Part shown: positions 24,611 to 33,736 of the stretch, piece after piece | Layout: each line of letters starts with the position of its first letter | How positions within the stretch are numbered: position 1 is the first letter of the stretch | From: Hydrogenophilales bacterium | Lineage (GTDB): Bacteria; Pseudomonadota; Gammaproteobacteria; Burkholderiales; Thiobacillaceae | Assembly: GCA_016703155.1 (NCBI GenBank) | Contig: JADJCP010000002.1 | Location: forward strand, 434,001-498,000 | Direction of reading: 5' to 3' | DNA length: 64,000 nucleotides | Notes under the pieces: model-generated | Told to the model about the DNA's origin: nothing | Database searches by the model: none | Seen by the model: the letters and a program-made list of their open reading frames with translations, nothing else | Program-made: the position numbers and the translations under genes

Positions 24611-24934
24611 CTTGTTCTACTCGGTACCTTCGCATCGGCAAGTTTTGGTGGCGAATCGGAATGTACAAGGCTTGATGCCCGAGCGGGTGGCCCCGAGAAT
24701 AATTACCGCCCGCCTCTGGAGGCGGCCGTCATTGGAAAAGGCCGGCTCTATTTTCACAGTGCACCAAGCGATCGGTGCCAGATGAAAGGCGTGTTTGTAA
24801 TCGGGGGTGATGTACTTACGGTGTACAAATCATTCGAGGGCTGGGCGAATGTCATGTACATCGCCAGGAACGGTGATGACTTTATGGGTTGGGTTCTTGA
24901 AAAGGGGATTAAAAAAAGGCTCAATTCGCATTAA
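24506..24934 (+). CDS. Small SH3-like secreted protein, C-terminus altered by an IS
   Basis: A 142-residue frame. The N-terminal 30 residues overlap the intron-like fragment and may not be native. Then comes an export segment (AICLVLLGTFASASFGGESE) and an SH3-like domain: GRLYFHSAPSDRCQMKGVFVIGGDVLTVYKSFEGWANVMYIA with GWVLEKGIKK. The IS at 24918 replaces the original tail: without the IS the frame reads on as KKIGQYGHNP and stops at 26015-26017, while now it ends KKRLNSH. Function unknown; similar proteins are linked to surface or toxin-associated roles. Confidence 0.6.
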   Translation: MGSVVDRPSPALPRQTVPAVLPRTAFRCPAYRAICLVLLGTFASASFGGESECTRLDARAGGPENNYRPPLEAAVIGKGRLYFHSAPSDRCQMKGVFVIGGDVLTVYKSFEGWANVMYIARNGDDFMGWVLEKGIKKRLNSH

Positions 24935-25983
24935 TTTGTGACAGGCTCAGGCCCTGAGCCTCGGGATTGCCAAACTGGCCATGTTGGAAAGTGACCTGGA
25001 GGGTGAGATGAGGCAACGGGAATGGAAGAAACTCAAGGAGTGGGTGGCAAAACTGACCTTCGGGCAGCGCCATGAACTGATGGGTGAATTGACGGCCGAT
25101 GATGAGATAGTGGCCTCCGTTGGGATTATTGAGAACCATGGGAAGCCAGAGCAGTGTCCGCGCTGCGGGAGCGTTCACGTGGTCAGGAATGGCAGTGCCA
25201 GTGGTTTACAGCGCTATAAGTGTCGCGGTTGCAGTCGGACGTTCAATGGCCTGACGGGCACGCCGCTGGCTCGCTTGCGCCTGAAGCCAAAGTGGCTCTC
25301 GCAGGCCGAGGCATTACGTGATGGTGTGACCATTACGAAGGCGGCCGAGCGCCTGAAGGTGGCGCGGAGCACGGCATTCCGTTGGCGCCACCGCTTTATG
25401 GCCTTGCCCAAAACCATTCAGGCGCAGAAGCTTGTGGGAATTGCTGAGGCGGATGAAACCTTCTTCTTGCATTCCGACAAGGGGCAACGCGGTCTGGATC
25501 GGAAACCGCGCCGGCGCGGCGGCAGTGCGGCCAAGCGCGGGCTGTCCAAAGAGCAGATCCCCGTGCTGGTCGCGCGGGACCGTTCAGGTGCCACGGCCAA
25601 TTTCATTCTCGCGGCAGACGGCAAGGCCGATCTCGTCGCCGCCCTTAAGCCGTTGCTACCCTTGGATACGATCCTGTGCACCGACGGGAGCAGCGTGTTG
25701 GCCGCCGCCGTCAAAGAGATCGGCGTAACCCACCGACCGATCAATGTCTCGGCCGGTCGGCGCGTCATTGCCGGCGTCTATCACATCCAGAACGTGAATG
25801 CCTTCGACAGCCGACTCAAGAACTGGATTCGCCGCTTCCATGGCGTGGCAACCAAGTATCTCGATTCCTACCTTGGTTGGTTCCGGACCCTCGACCGGTC
25901 GTCATCGACTGGCTTACAACCCGCATCCTTGCTCGCTTTGGCTGTCGGCCGCCAGGCTGTCCTCAATTAATGCGAATTGAGCC
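24918..25983 (+). mobile_element. IS1595-type insertion sequence, apparently complete
   Basis: A 1066-bp element. Its ends are a perfect 19-bp inverted repeat: GGCTCAATTCGCATTAATT (24918-24936) and the complement at 25965-25983. An 8-bp direct repeat TAAAAAAA lies on both sides (24910-24917 and 25984-25991), as expected for IS1595-family target duplication. It carries one transposase gene with an intact frame. Confidence 0.92.
24981..25970 (+). CDS. IS1595-family transposase
   Basis: A 329-residue transposase. The N-terminal zinc ribbon is CPRCGSVHVVRNG...YKCRGCSRTF. An HTH-like stretch follows (ITKAAERLKVARSTAFRWRHRF). The catalytic core shows AEADETFFL (Asp), ILCTDGSSVLAAA (Asp) and VYHIQNVNAFDSRLKNWIRRF (Asn), i.e. 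the DDN-type ISXO2-like fold. The frame ends just inside the right inverted repeat. It seems able to encode an active enzyme. Confidence 0.92.
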   Translation: MLESDLEGEMRQREWKKLKEWVAKLTFGQRHELMGELTADDEIVASVGIIENHGKPEQCPRCGSVHVVRNGSASGLQRYKCRGCSRTFNGLTGTPLARLRLKPKWLSQAEALRDGVTITKAAERLKVARSTAFRWRHRFMALPKTIQAQKLVGIAEADETFFLHSDKGQRGLDRKPRRRGGSAAKRGLSKEQIPVLVARDRSGATANFILAADGKADLVAALKPLLPLDTILCTDGSSVLAAAVKEIGVTHRPINVSAGRRVIAGVYHIQNVNAFDSRLKNWIRRFHGVATKYLDSYLGWFRTLDRSSSTGLQPASLLALAVGRQAVLN

Positions 25984-26004
25984 TAAAAAAATTGGTCAAT
26001 ATGG

Positions 26005-27735
26005 TCACAATCCCTGACCCTGAAAGTCTCTGGGCTCAAGCCAGGAGCCTGTCCGTTGCATTCCCAGATAGACCTTGCAGGTCGAGCAGGGTATGTCCGA
26101 ACGGGGTGGAGCCCGGCCGGTCACCATGGCGCGTGCGTGCGTCATCCTTTCGCTGGCCAGGCAGCTTTCGAGCCCCTCCTCGAAGACATTGCCGAAGTCG
26201 CTCCGATAGTTGATCGAACAGCCGAGCAGGCGGCCGTCGGCGTGAATGCGGGGCATGTCCCACAACTGCCGGCACGTATCGGCCACGTAGCTGCGCCCGT
26301 AGCGTCGCTCGTACTCGTCCCGGTCGGCCGCCTCCAGCCCGGATTCGCGACGGATCAGGTCATGGTCCGAGATAGGCGAAAAGGCCTCGGTGTATAGGTC
26401 TTCCCAGGACAACTTGAGGTAGAACTCCATGCCGAGCTCGTCGGCCAGACGCTTCGCCTCGGCGATCTCGTGCTGGTTATGACCGAAGGCCACGAACTGC
26501 CAACGCAGGCGGGGCAGTTCCGAGCCGTAACGCTCCTTGTGGCGATTGATTTCGCGGATATGGCCGATGACGCGCTGGAAGTCGCCATTGACCCGATAGC
26601 GCGAATACACCGCCTGGCTGGCGCCGTCCAGGGAACAGGTCAGGCTGCGAAGCCGGTATTTCACCAACTGCTCCAGGATGCCCTCGCGCACGGTGTTCAG
26701 GTTGGTTCCGTTGTCCGCGCTCAGGGCCACGCCGCGCTCATGGGCCAGACGCAGGATGTCCGGCAGCGACTTGTTAAGGAACAATTCGCCCCAGTTGGAC
26801 AGTTCGATATGGCCAACTTGCGGATGGCCATCGAGAAAGCGGCGGAAATCGTCGATCGACAGGTGGCGCGCCCCCAGATGCCGAGCGATATCGCCACGCG
26901 CGGTCGGACAGGCCGGACAATCGAGCTGGCAGGCCGAGGAGAGTTCCAGGCAAACGCTCGATGGAACCGTCGCGACGGGGGTGGGCGGAGGCGCGACGGC
27001 AGCCACCGCTTTGACCGGCGACGGGTCCACGGAGGCCATGCCACGCTGTTTATTGAGATGCGCCCGGCGATGCCGCGCGTTGTTGAGGAGTATGGCGAAG
27101 AAACCGCCCCGGACGACCCCCGCCACACGCTCAAGCAGAGCCCGTTTGTTTTCGATACCGACCGTCCAGTTGGCGTGGAACAGGATCGGCGCCAGCGGTA
27201 TATAGATCGCATCGTCCATCGTGACACGTTGGCCGCTGAAGGTACCGGCCCCAAAAAAACGCTCCGACAGAAAGTGAATCCGCAAGGACGCATCAGCCTT
27301 AGCGAGGCGATTGAAAGCCAACTGATCGCGGCCTTCGGTCAGGATGGCCCGCCGCACGCCTTCCCAGAGCGCGAGGGTACGAGCGTTGGCGCGCGCCACG
27401 AAAAAGCCCGTGCAGAAATTGCCGGCGGGATCGTCCCTCTGGCAGGCGATATCGCAATCCCGGATGGCCCGCAGTAAGTGCTTGCGAGCCGGTGCCAGAA
27501 AAACCAGGTCGACATCCGCATACACGAAAACCTCGCCGGGATTCCCGCGGATCGTGTCGAGGATGCGATCGCATTTGAACAGGATCGCCCGCGACCAGTC
27601 TTCCGCCATGAATTCGCCGTTGCCCTCCTGTACGTACTCGTACTGACAGAGCTCGAAGTCATCGCGAAGGCTGGGCAGGAAATATCGGTCCCGCAAAACC
27701 CGGTGACTGGGCGTATGGACGATCAGCAGCTTCAT
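26005..27735 (-). CDS. Glycosyltransferase-like / radical SAM-SPASM fusion protein
   Basis: A 576-residue two-part enzyme. Residues about 1-225 resemble nucleotide-diphospho-sugar transferases of the PF03407 type, with the metal motif VYADVDLVFLAP and CTGFFVARANART. A Pro/Ala/Val linker (PVKAVAAVAPPPTPVATVP) joins a radical SAM domain whose cluster motif is SACQLDCPACP (CX3CX2C). The C-terminal SPASM region carries CRQLWDMPRIHADGRLLGC, FGNVFEEG and CSTCKVYLG, implying extra iron-sulfur clusters. The fusion suggests a sugar transfer and a radical modification acting on one substrate. It follows the bicupin gene by 6 nt. Confidence 0.8.
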   Translation of the reverse strand: MKLLIVHTPSHRVLRDRYFLPSLRDDFELCQYEYVQEGNGEFMAEDWSRAILFKCDRILDTIRGNPGEVFVYADVDLVFLAPARKHLLRAIRDCDIACQRDDPAGNFCTGFFVARANARTLALWEGVRRAILTEGRDQLAFNRLAKADASLRIHFLSERFFGAGTFSGQRVTMDDAIYIPLAPILFHANWTVGIENKRALLERVAGVVRGGFFAILLNNARHRRAHLNKQRGMASVDPSPVKAVAAVAPPPTPVATVPSSVCLELSSACQLDCPACPTARGDIARHLGARHLSIDDFRRFLDGHPQVGHIELSNWGELFLNKSLPDILRLAHERGVALSADNGTNLNTVREGILEQLVKYRLRSLTCSLDGASQAVYSRYRVNGDFQRVIGHIREINRHKERYGSELPRLRWQFVAFGHNQHEIAEAKRLADELGMEFYLKLSWEDLYTEAFSPISDHDLIRRESGLEAADRDEYERRYGRSYVADTCRQLWDMPRIHADGRLLGCSINYRSDFGNVFEEGLESCLASERMTHARAMVTGRAPPRSDIPCSTCKVYLGMQRTGSWLEPRDFQGQGL

Positions 27736-27741
27736 GGCCGC

Positions 27742-28581
27742 CTATCGTGAGGCGCGGCGGAACAAGCGGCGTGGCCATCGCCAGGCGGATGGGCGTTCGC
27801 CGCCATGGAACTCGAATACCAGGTAACGGGCTGTTTCGTTGCCCGGGTTGCGTATACCGTGGGGCTCGCCAGCGATGAACAGGACGATGCCGCCCGGCCC
27901 GATACGCTGTCCCTGGGTCTCGCATTCCCCCTCCAGCATGACGATGACCGCGTCATGGCGATCGATATGGTCCGGATAGCCACCACCCGGTTCAAGCCTG
28001 CTGGAGTGGCAATGGAGTTTCCGCAGATGGCCGGTCGGCCCCTCGAACAGGCCGCGACCGAGATAACCGCCGGGAGCTGGAGCCTCGGCGTCCGGCCAGG
28101 CGATGGCCATCGGCAGGAAACCGAGCGGCTGGTCAGCTCCGGCAGGCCCCCTTCCCGTCCACTTGAACATCAGGTACTCGGCCGGCTCGGGGCCGATGGC
28201 CCGCAGGCTGTGCGGGTAGAAGGCCGGGTAGTAGACAAAGTCGCCGGGTCTGGCGATCCGACGGCCATCGGTCACGCCCGTGCCCCCGCGCGGCAGCATC
28301 AGCTCGGCCTCGCCGGCAAGCATGATCAGGATTTCTTCTTCCGCGTGTTGGTGGGGATCGTGGGGGCAATGTCCCGGAATCAGCACGGAGGCGTGGCAGG
28401 CCAATTCGAGCAGGTTCGGGGTCGACCCCTTGAACTGATGATACGGCTTCCAGCCGGCCTGCCAATCCGGCTGCAACGGCAGTGGCAGCCGGTGGCAGGC
28501 CGGTGCCAGTGGATGATCGTCGGCGTGGCCGGGACTGCGCGGATTGCGGGACAGACCGAACAAGTTTCGAAGGGTAATCAT
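27742..28581 (-). CDS. Two-domain cupin protein
   Basis: A 279-residue bicupin from ATG 28581. Cupin 1 contains HCPHDPHQHAEEEILIMLAGEAEL and PGDFVYYPAFYPHSLRA (three His plus Glu, a full metal site). Cupin 2 has LEPGGGYPDHIDRHDAVIVMLEGECE and GEPHGIRNPGNETARYLVFEFHG. Such proteins are often isomerases, dioxygenases or sugar-binding. Together with the downstream GT/radical-SAM gene it forms a two-gene unit. The longer frame from 28713 begins with Arg-rich sequence and is not preferred. Confidence 0.8.
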   Translation of the reverse strand: MITLRNLFGLSRNPRSPGHADDHPLAPACHRLPLPLQPDWQAGWKPYHQFKGSTPNLLELACHASVLIPGHCPHDPHQHAEEEILIMLAGEAELMLPRGGTGVTDGRRIARPGDFVYYPAFYPHSLRAIGPEPAEYLMFKWTGRGPAGADQPLGFLPMAIAWPDAEAPAPGGYLGRGLFEGPTGHLRKLHCHSSRLEPGGGYPDHIDRHDAVIVMLEGECETQGQRIGPGGIVLFIAGEPHGIRNPGNETARYLVFEFHGGERPSAWRWPRRLFRRASR

Positions 28582-28684
28582 CTGGGTGGTGTCAACGGGA
28601 GTGAATAAACAAGGGATAGGCGCGCGGCAGCGGCAGTATCTCCGACCCCGGCGCGCAGGGTCAATCGTCCTGATGGCCGTTGGC

Positions 28685-28700
28685 CGCGATACATCGCGGT
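28685..28700. promoter_or_regulatory. Palindrome in a divergent promoter region
   Basis: CCGCGATACATCGCGG is a perfect 7-bp inverted repeat with a 2-bp centre. It lies between the divergent bicupin and B12-radical-SAM genes, where an operator for a shared regulator would be expected. No regulator gene is adjacent. Confidence 0.45.
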
Positions 28701-28810
28701 CGATGCGAACCACTACAAGCGGTCGCGATTATCGAGGATCCGGCGCATCGCGGTGACGCGCGCAATATCGTTATTATTCAGCCTGGCCAACACTCCGAAT
28801 GCCCCGCATC

Positions 28811-30834
28811 ATGCGCGTCCTTTCCGTCATCCCGCCGATGACGCAGCTCAATACCCCCTACCCATCCACCGCGTACCTGACGGGTTTCATGCGTTCGCGC
28901 GGCATCGACGCGGTTCAGGAAGACCTGGCGCTGGCGCTGGTGTTGAAGCTGTTTTCGCCGGAGGGGCTGGCGGCGCTGCGCGACGCCATCGAGACGCTGC
29001 CGGCCGATCAACGGACGCCGCGCATCGAGGGTTTTCTCGACAACTTCGCGCTCTACCAGGCGAGCATCGCCCCGGCGGTGGCCTTTCTGCAGGGCCGCGA
29101 CCCGAGCATGGGGCACCGCATTGCCGGACGTAATTTTCTTCCGAGGGACCGCGCTTCGCGCCGCTCGACGACTATATCGACCCCGACGGCGGCGACCCGC
29201 TGGCCTGGGCCTTCGGCGCCCTCGGCGTGCAGGACCGCGCCCGGCACTTCGCGACGCTGTACCTGAACGATCTGGCCGATGTCCTGCGCGAGGCGGTCGA
29301 TGGCCGTTTCGAGTTCGTCCGCTACGCTGAATCGCTGGCCCTCAGCCAGCCGACTTTCGAGCCGCTGGCCGAGGCGTTGGCGGCGCCGCCGACCCTGGTG
29401 GATGCCACGCTGCGCGACCTGACCCTGGCGGCGGTTTCCCGGCATGCGCCGCGTGTGGTGCTGGTGTCGGTGCCGTTTCCCGGTTCGGTGTACGGCGCCT
29501 TCCGCATCGCCCAGACGATCAAGGCGGCGCATCCGGAAGTGGTCACCGTGCTCGGCGGCGGCTACGTCAACACCGAACTGCGCGAACTGGCCGAGCCGCG
29601 CGTCTTCGATTATTTCGACTTCGTCACCCTGGACGATGGCGAGCGGCCGATTCTGGCGTTGCTGGAGCATCTCAAGGGCGAACGGCCGCGCGAACGGCTG
29701 GTGCGCGCCTTCGTGCGCGAGCTAGCCCAGGCACCTTCCCCCTTAGAAAAAGGGGGAATGAGGGGGATTTCAACGCCCTCAGCCACTGCGGGCGCCGCTA
29801 AATCCCCCCTGCCCCCCTTTGCAAAGGGGGGAACGGCAGACCCAGGCTCCGACCGCGTCCGCTACATCGACGCCAACGAACCCGACATCCCCTTCGCCGA
29901 GATCGGCACACCGACTTGGGACGGTCTGCCGCTGGACCGCTATCTGGCCATCCTCGACATGCTCAACCCGATGCACCGGCTCTGGTCGGACGCCCGCTGG
30001 AACAAGCTGACCGTGGCCCATGGCTGCTACTGGAAGAAGTGCAGCTTCTGCGATGTCAGCCTGGATTACATCGCCCGCTACGAGGCGGCGAGCGCCGAGA
30101 TCCTCGCCGACCGTATCGACGCGATCATCGCCGAGACCGGCCAGACCGGCTTTCATTTCGTCGACGAAGCGGCGCCGCCCAAGGCGCTCAAAGCGCTGGC
30201 CGACGAACTGCAACGGCGCAACCGGGCCATCTCGTGGTGGGGCAACATCCGTTTCGAGAAATCCTTCACTCCGGTGTTGTGCCGGCAGTTGGCGGAGAGC
30301 GGCTGCATCGCTGTCTCGGGCGGCCTGGAAGTCGCCTCCGACCGGCTGCTCAAGCTGATGCAGAAAGGCGTCTCGGTCGAGCAGGTGGCGCGGGTGACGC
30401 ATGCCTTCAGCGAGGCCGGTATCCTGGTGCACGCCTACCTGATGTACGGCTTTCCGACCCAGACGGTGCAGGACACGGTCGATGCCCTGGAGTATGTCCG
30501 CCAGCTATTTGAGGCCGGCTGCATCCAGTCCGGTTTTTTCCACCGCTTTGCCTGCACCGTGCACTCGCCCGTCGGTCTGCACCCTGAGCAATTCGGCGTC
30601 CACCTCCAGCCCGCGCCGGAGATCCGCTTCGCGAAAAACGACGTGCAATTCATCGACCCGACCGGCGTCGACCACGACGCGCTCGGCGTCGCCCTGAACA
30701 AGGCGCTCTACAACTACATGCACGGCATCGGCCTGGAAAAGGACGTGCGCCGCTGGTTCGACGTGCACGTGCCCAAGCCGCGCGTGGCGCGGAATTTCAT
30801 TGCGCGGGCGTTGGCGGGCGGACACCACGCGTAG
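28811..30834 (+). CDS. Cobalamin-binding-type radical SAM protein (frameshifted, repeat insert)
   Basis: About 670 residues once rejoined. It starts MRVLSVIPPMTQLNTPYPSTAYLTGFMRSRG. The frame breaks at about 29143 where one G is missing (CTTCCGAGGGA for CTTCCGGAGGGA). The middle has a B12-fold (VVLVSVPFPGSVYGAFRIAQTI, VTVLGGGYVNTEL) without a DxHxxG motif. The radical SAM motif is HGCYWKKCSFCDVSLDYI, with cysteines spaced CX4CX2C. An in-frame insertion of two palindromic repeats (about 29735-29837) adds some 34 residues between the domains. An upstream ATG at 28799 is possible. Substrate unknown. Confidence 0.82.
29738..29831. repeat. Inverted pair of C-rich palindromes inside a coding frame
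   Basis: Left unit CCCCC-TTAGAAAAA-GGGGG (29738-29756) continues AATGAGGGGGATTT. Right unit (29800-29831) is the inverted arrangement, AAATCCCCCCTGCC then CCCCCCTTTGCAAAGGGGGG. The GCCGCTAAATCCCCC part mirrors GGGGGATTTAGCGGC at 2899-2913. The insertion keeps the frame open. Confidence 0.85.
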
Positions 30835-30920
30835 CGGACACGACGAACGCCGCCGCCAATACCTCGCGGCGTCACCGGCCGGTGACGGCTACTCGCTCAG
30901 CGCCACGACCATCGGCGGGA

Positions 30921-31238
30921 TCAAGCGCCTTCCTTGTCATCCGGGGCGTCCTTCTGGAAATGCGCAGCGGCTTTGCCGAAGGCGTCGCGCATGGCATCCC
31001 AGGCGGCATCGGCGCCCGCGGTGAGCTCTGTCCAGGCTTCCTCGCCGCTGGCTTGCAGCTCCCTGAGCTTGGCCGTCGCCGCCTCGCGGTGCTTGCGCAG
31101 GGCTTCAAGCTGCATTTCGTAGTCGATGCGCATGTCGGTCTGCGCCACCTTGGCCTTTTCCTCCAGTTTGCCCAGGTCGGCATTCCACTTATCCAGATTC
31201 TGTTTCAGTTGTTCGACGTAGTCGTTGCGCGTGCTCAT
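30921..31238 (-). CDS. Sll1863-like coiled-coil stress protein
   Basis: A 105-residue helical protein: YVEQLKQNLDKWNADLGKLEEKAKVAQTDMRIDYEMQLEALRKHREAATAKLRELQASGEEAWTELT. This is a single long coiled coil followed by AAWDAMRDAFGKAAAHFQ, the pattern of the Sll1863 stress-response family. Cytoplasmic, no motifs. Role uncertain. Confidence 0.75.
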   Translation of the reverse strand: MSTRNDYVEQLKQNLDKWNADLGKLEEKAKVAQTDMRIDYEMQLEALRKHREAATAKLRELQASGEEAWTELTAGADAAWDAMRDAFGKAAAHFQKDAPDDKEGA

Positions 31239-31370
31239 GTGGTTCTCCAGATTCGGGTGTCAGGGTAGTTCCCACTACCAGTATATGGGCTTTTTCCGGC
31301 ATCACCATAGCAGCGCCGGCGGTCTGCGCCTTAGCCACTACAACCGGCTTCTGAACAGTACACTAGCGCC

Positions 31371-32588
31371 ATGCCCGCCGCCGTATCCCACCCATTGAGA
31401 GCGCTGCACTCGCGCGATTTCCGCATCTATTTCATCGGCCAGATCATCTCCGTCGCCGGCACCTGGATGCAGCAGATCGCCATGGGCTGGCTGGCCTACC
31501 GGCTGACCGATTCGGCGCTGGTGCTGGGCCTGCTCGGTTTCGCGGGGCAAGTGCCCATCCTGCTGTTCGGTTCGCTGGGCGGGGTACTGTCGGACCGCTG
31601 GGACCGGCGTCGCCTGATGATGCTCACCCAGACCCTGGCGATGCTTCAGGCGCTGATCCTGGCGTGGCTCGCCTGGCACGACCTGGCCACGCCCGCCCTG
31701 CTGCTGGTCCTGGCCTTCGGGCTGGGCTGCATCAATGCCATCGACGTGCCGGCGCGGCAATCGCTGGTGGTGCATCTGGTGGCCGACCGAGCGCAATTGC
31801 CCAACGCCATCGCCCTGAATTCCTTCCTGATGAACGCCACCCGCTTCGTCGGTCCGGCCCTCGCCGGCTTCATCATCGCCCTCGCCGGCGAGGCGGTCTG
31901 TTTCCTGCTCAACGCCGTCTCCTACCTGGCGGTGCTGCTCGCGCTCCTCGCCCTGCACGCACGCCCCGACGGCGACAGTTCCAAGCCGGCCCTGCACGCC
32001 CTGCGCGACGGTTTGCGCTACACCTTCGGGCACCCGGATATCCGCCGCTTCCTGTTGCTGGTGGCCAGCGTCAGTTTCCTGGTCGCGCCCTACGTGGTCC
32101 TGATGCCGGTCTTCGCCAGGACCGAGTATGGCGGCGACGCGCGTACCCTCGGCCTGCTGGTGAGCAGCGCCGGCGCCGGCTCGCTCCTGGCCAGCGTCTT
32201 TCTGGCGACGCGCGCCAATATCGACGGCCTGCAACGACGCGTGCCGCTGGCCGCCATGTCGGCGGGCGTGGCCCTGGCCCTGTTCGCGGTCAACACCAGC
32301 CATGCCATCGCCTATCCGATCTTGATGGTCCTCGGCTTCTCGGTGGTACTGGTCGCCGCCGGCAGCAATACCCTGTTGCAGACCTGGGTGCGCGACGATA
32401 TGCGTGGCCGGGTGATGGCGACGTTTTCGATGGCCTTCCTGGGCATGGCGCCACTTGGCAGCCTCGCCGTGGGCAGTCTGGCGCACGGCATCGGCATCCG
32501 TCCCGCGTTGTTTATCTGCGGCGCCCTGACCATCGCGGCCGGGCTGGCGCATCGCTACCGGCAGCCGCGGATGCAGAAACCCGACTGA
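31371..32588 (+). CDS. MFS exporter of the EntS-like (MFS_3) subgroup
   Basis: A 405-residue transporter with about 12 membrane helices. LRALHSRDFRIYFIGQIISVAGTWMQQIAMGWLAYRLTDS and LSDRWDRRRLMM are typical of the MFS_3 (EntS/TCR-like) subgroup; DVPARQSLVVHLV and ALNSFLMNATRFVGPALAG also match. Members export siderophores or drugs. No siderophore genes are near, so the substrate is open. Confidence 0.85.
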   Translation: MPAAVSHPLRALHSRDFRIYFIGQIISVAGTWMQQIAMGWLAYRLTDSALVLGLLGFAGQVPILLFGSLGGVLSDRWDRRRLMMLTQTLAMLQALILAWLAWHDLATPALLLVLAFGLGCINAIDVPARQSLVVHLVADRAQLPNAIALNSFLMNATRFVGPALAGFIIALAGEAVCFLLNAVSYLAVLLALLALHARPDGDSSKPALHALRDGLRYTFGHPDIRRFLLLVASVSFLVAPYVVLMPVFARTEYGGDARTLGLLVSSAGAGSLLASVFLATRANIDGLQRRVPLAAMSAGVALALFAVNTSHAIAYPILMVLGFSVVLVAAGSNTLLQTWVRDDMRGRVMATFSMAFLGMAPLGSLAVGSLAHGIGIRPALFICGALTIAAGLAHRYRQPRMQKPD

Positions 32589-32615
32589 GGGGCATTGCGC
32601 GCGCAGGCCCGGGTC

Positions 32616-33119
32616 TCAGCCGGACTTGTCTGGAAGCACGAACAGGAACCGCGCCCAGACGCCCCAGGCGAATAGCAATACCGGCAGAAGCATCATGCCG
32701 ACGCCTACGATCGCCAGCCCGACCCAACCGTCGAACTCGAAGCCGACGACGCGGGCATCGCCCGGCCTGCCGCGCGGATAGACCACGTCGATGGGCGTGC
32801 CGACCTTGAACACGGTCATGGTCTCAGTCAGCTTGGCGCCGTTCTGTGCCGTGACCTGAAAATCGTGGCCATCGGCCCGGTAGGCCACAACCGGCCGGTA
32901 CCAGGACACCCGTTGCGCGCTGTTGTCGGTGTGCAGTTCGTGGTCGACGATGCGCCCGGTCACCCGGATCGAGTCCTGCGCCAGGGCAATATTGTCGCTC
33001 CGGACCTGCAAGGCCCCCTTCAGGGCGCTGTAGCCGATATAGGCGATCATCAAGACGATGCCCAGGATGATCAGCGACGCCTTGAGACCGAGGCCAGCGC
33101 GCGTGGAATCGGAGTGCAT
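32616..33119 (-). CDS. DUF3592 membrane protein
   Basis: A 167-residue protein. Two membrane segments (LIILGIVLMIAYIGYSAL and GWVGLAIVGVGMMLLPVLLFAWGVW) flank a beta-rich extracytoplasmic domain (ALAQDSIRVTGRIVDHELHTDNS, YRPVVAYRADGHDFQVTA, VGTPIDVVYPRGRPGDARV), the DUF3592 pattern. ATG 33119 follows GGAAAGG. The longer upstream frame overlaps the tag gene and is spurious. Confidence 0.8.
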   Translation of the reverse strand: MHSDSTRAGLGLKASLIILGIVLMIAYIGYSALKGALQVRSDNIALAQDSIRVTGRIVDHELHTDNSAQRVSWYRPVVAYRADGHDFQVTAQNGAKLTETMTVFKVGTPIDVVYPRGRPGDARVVGFEFDGWVGLAIVGVGMMLLPVLLFAWGVWARFLFVLPDKSG

Positions 33120-33163
33120 GATGGTCGCCTTTCCGGGTCGTGCCCGAGGGTGGAACAAGCCCA

Positions 33164-33736
33164 CTATACCGATAGCCGCCGATACCGGAAACAATCGACC
33201 GTGTGATCGTTGACCAGGCCGGTGGCCTGCATGTGCGCGTAGACGATGGTCGAGCCGACGAACTTGAAGCCGCGCTTTTTCATGTCCTTGCTGATCGTGT
33301 CCGACAAGGGCGTGCGCGCCGGGATCTGCGCCAGGTCGCGCCAGGCGTTGACGATGGGCCGGCCGTCGACGAACCCCCAGAAATAGGCGTCCAGGCCGCC
33401 GAATTCCTCGCGGACGGCCAGCGTGGCGCGGGCATTGGTGATCGCCGCCGCCACCTTCAGGCGGTTGCGGACAATACCCGGATCGGCCAGCAGACGCGCC
33501 ACGTCGGCCTCGGTATAGCGTGCGACGCGCTCGGCATCGAAGTTGTCGAAGGCACGCTGGTAACCCGCGCGCTTCTTCAGGATGGTGGCCCAGGACAGGC
33601 CGGCCTGGGCGCCTTCCAGGATGAGGAACTCGAACAGGCCGCGTTCGTCGTGGAGCGGTACGCCCCACTCCGTGTCGTGATAAGCGACGTAGAACGGCTC
33701 GGTGCCGCACCAGGCGCAACGGGGTTTGTCGGTCAT
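33164..33736 (-). CDS. tag: DNA-3-methyladenine glycosylase I
   Basis: Removes 3-methyladenine from DNA. The 190-residue frame shows RCAWCGTEPFYVAYHDTEWGVP (zinc Cys and His), FEFLILEGAQAGLSWATILKKR, NARATLAVREEFGGLDAYFWGFVDG, and the closing zinc ligands in GLVNDHTVDCFRY. Length and motifs match Tag. Start at Met 33736 (MTDKPRCAWCG) fits homologues better than the ATG at 33763. DUF3592 follows 44 nt downstream. Confidence 0.95.
   Translation of the reverse strand: MTDKPRCAWCGTEPFYVAYHDTEWGVPLHDERGLFEFLILEGAQAGLSWATILKKRAGYQRAFDNFDAERVARYTEADVARLLADPGIVRNRLKVAAAITNARATLAVREEFGGLDAYFWGFVDGRPIVNAWRDLAQIPARTPLSDTISKDMKKRGFKFVGSTIVYAHMQATGLVNDHTVDCFRYRRLSV

Noticed and set aside
28582..28713. 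N-terminal extension of the bicupin
   Set aside because: Arg-rich and lies in the divergent promoter region; Met at 28581 begins a normal sequence.
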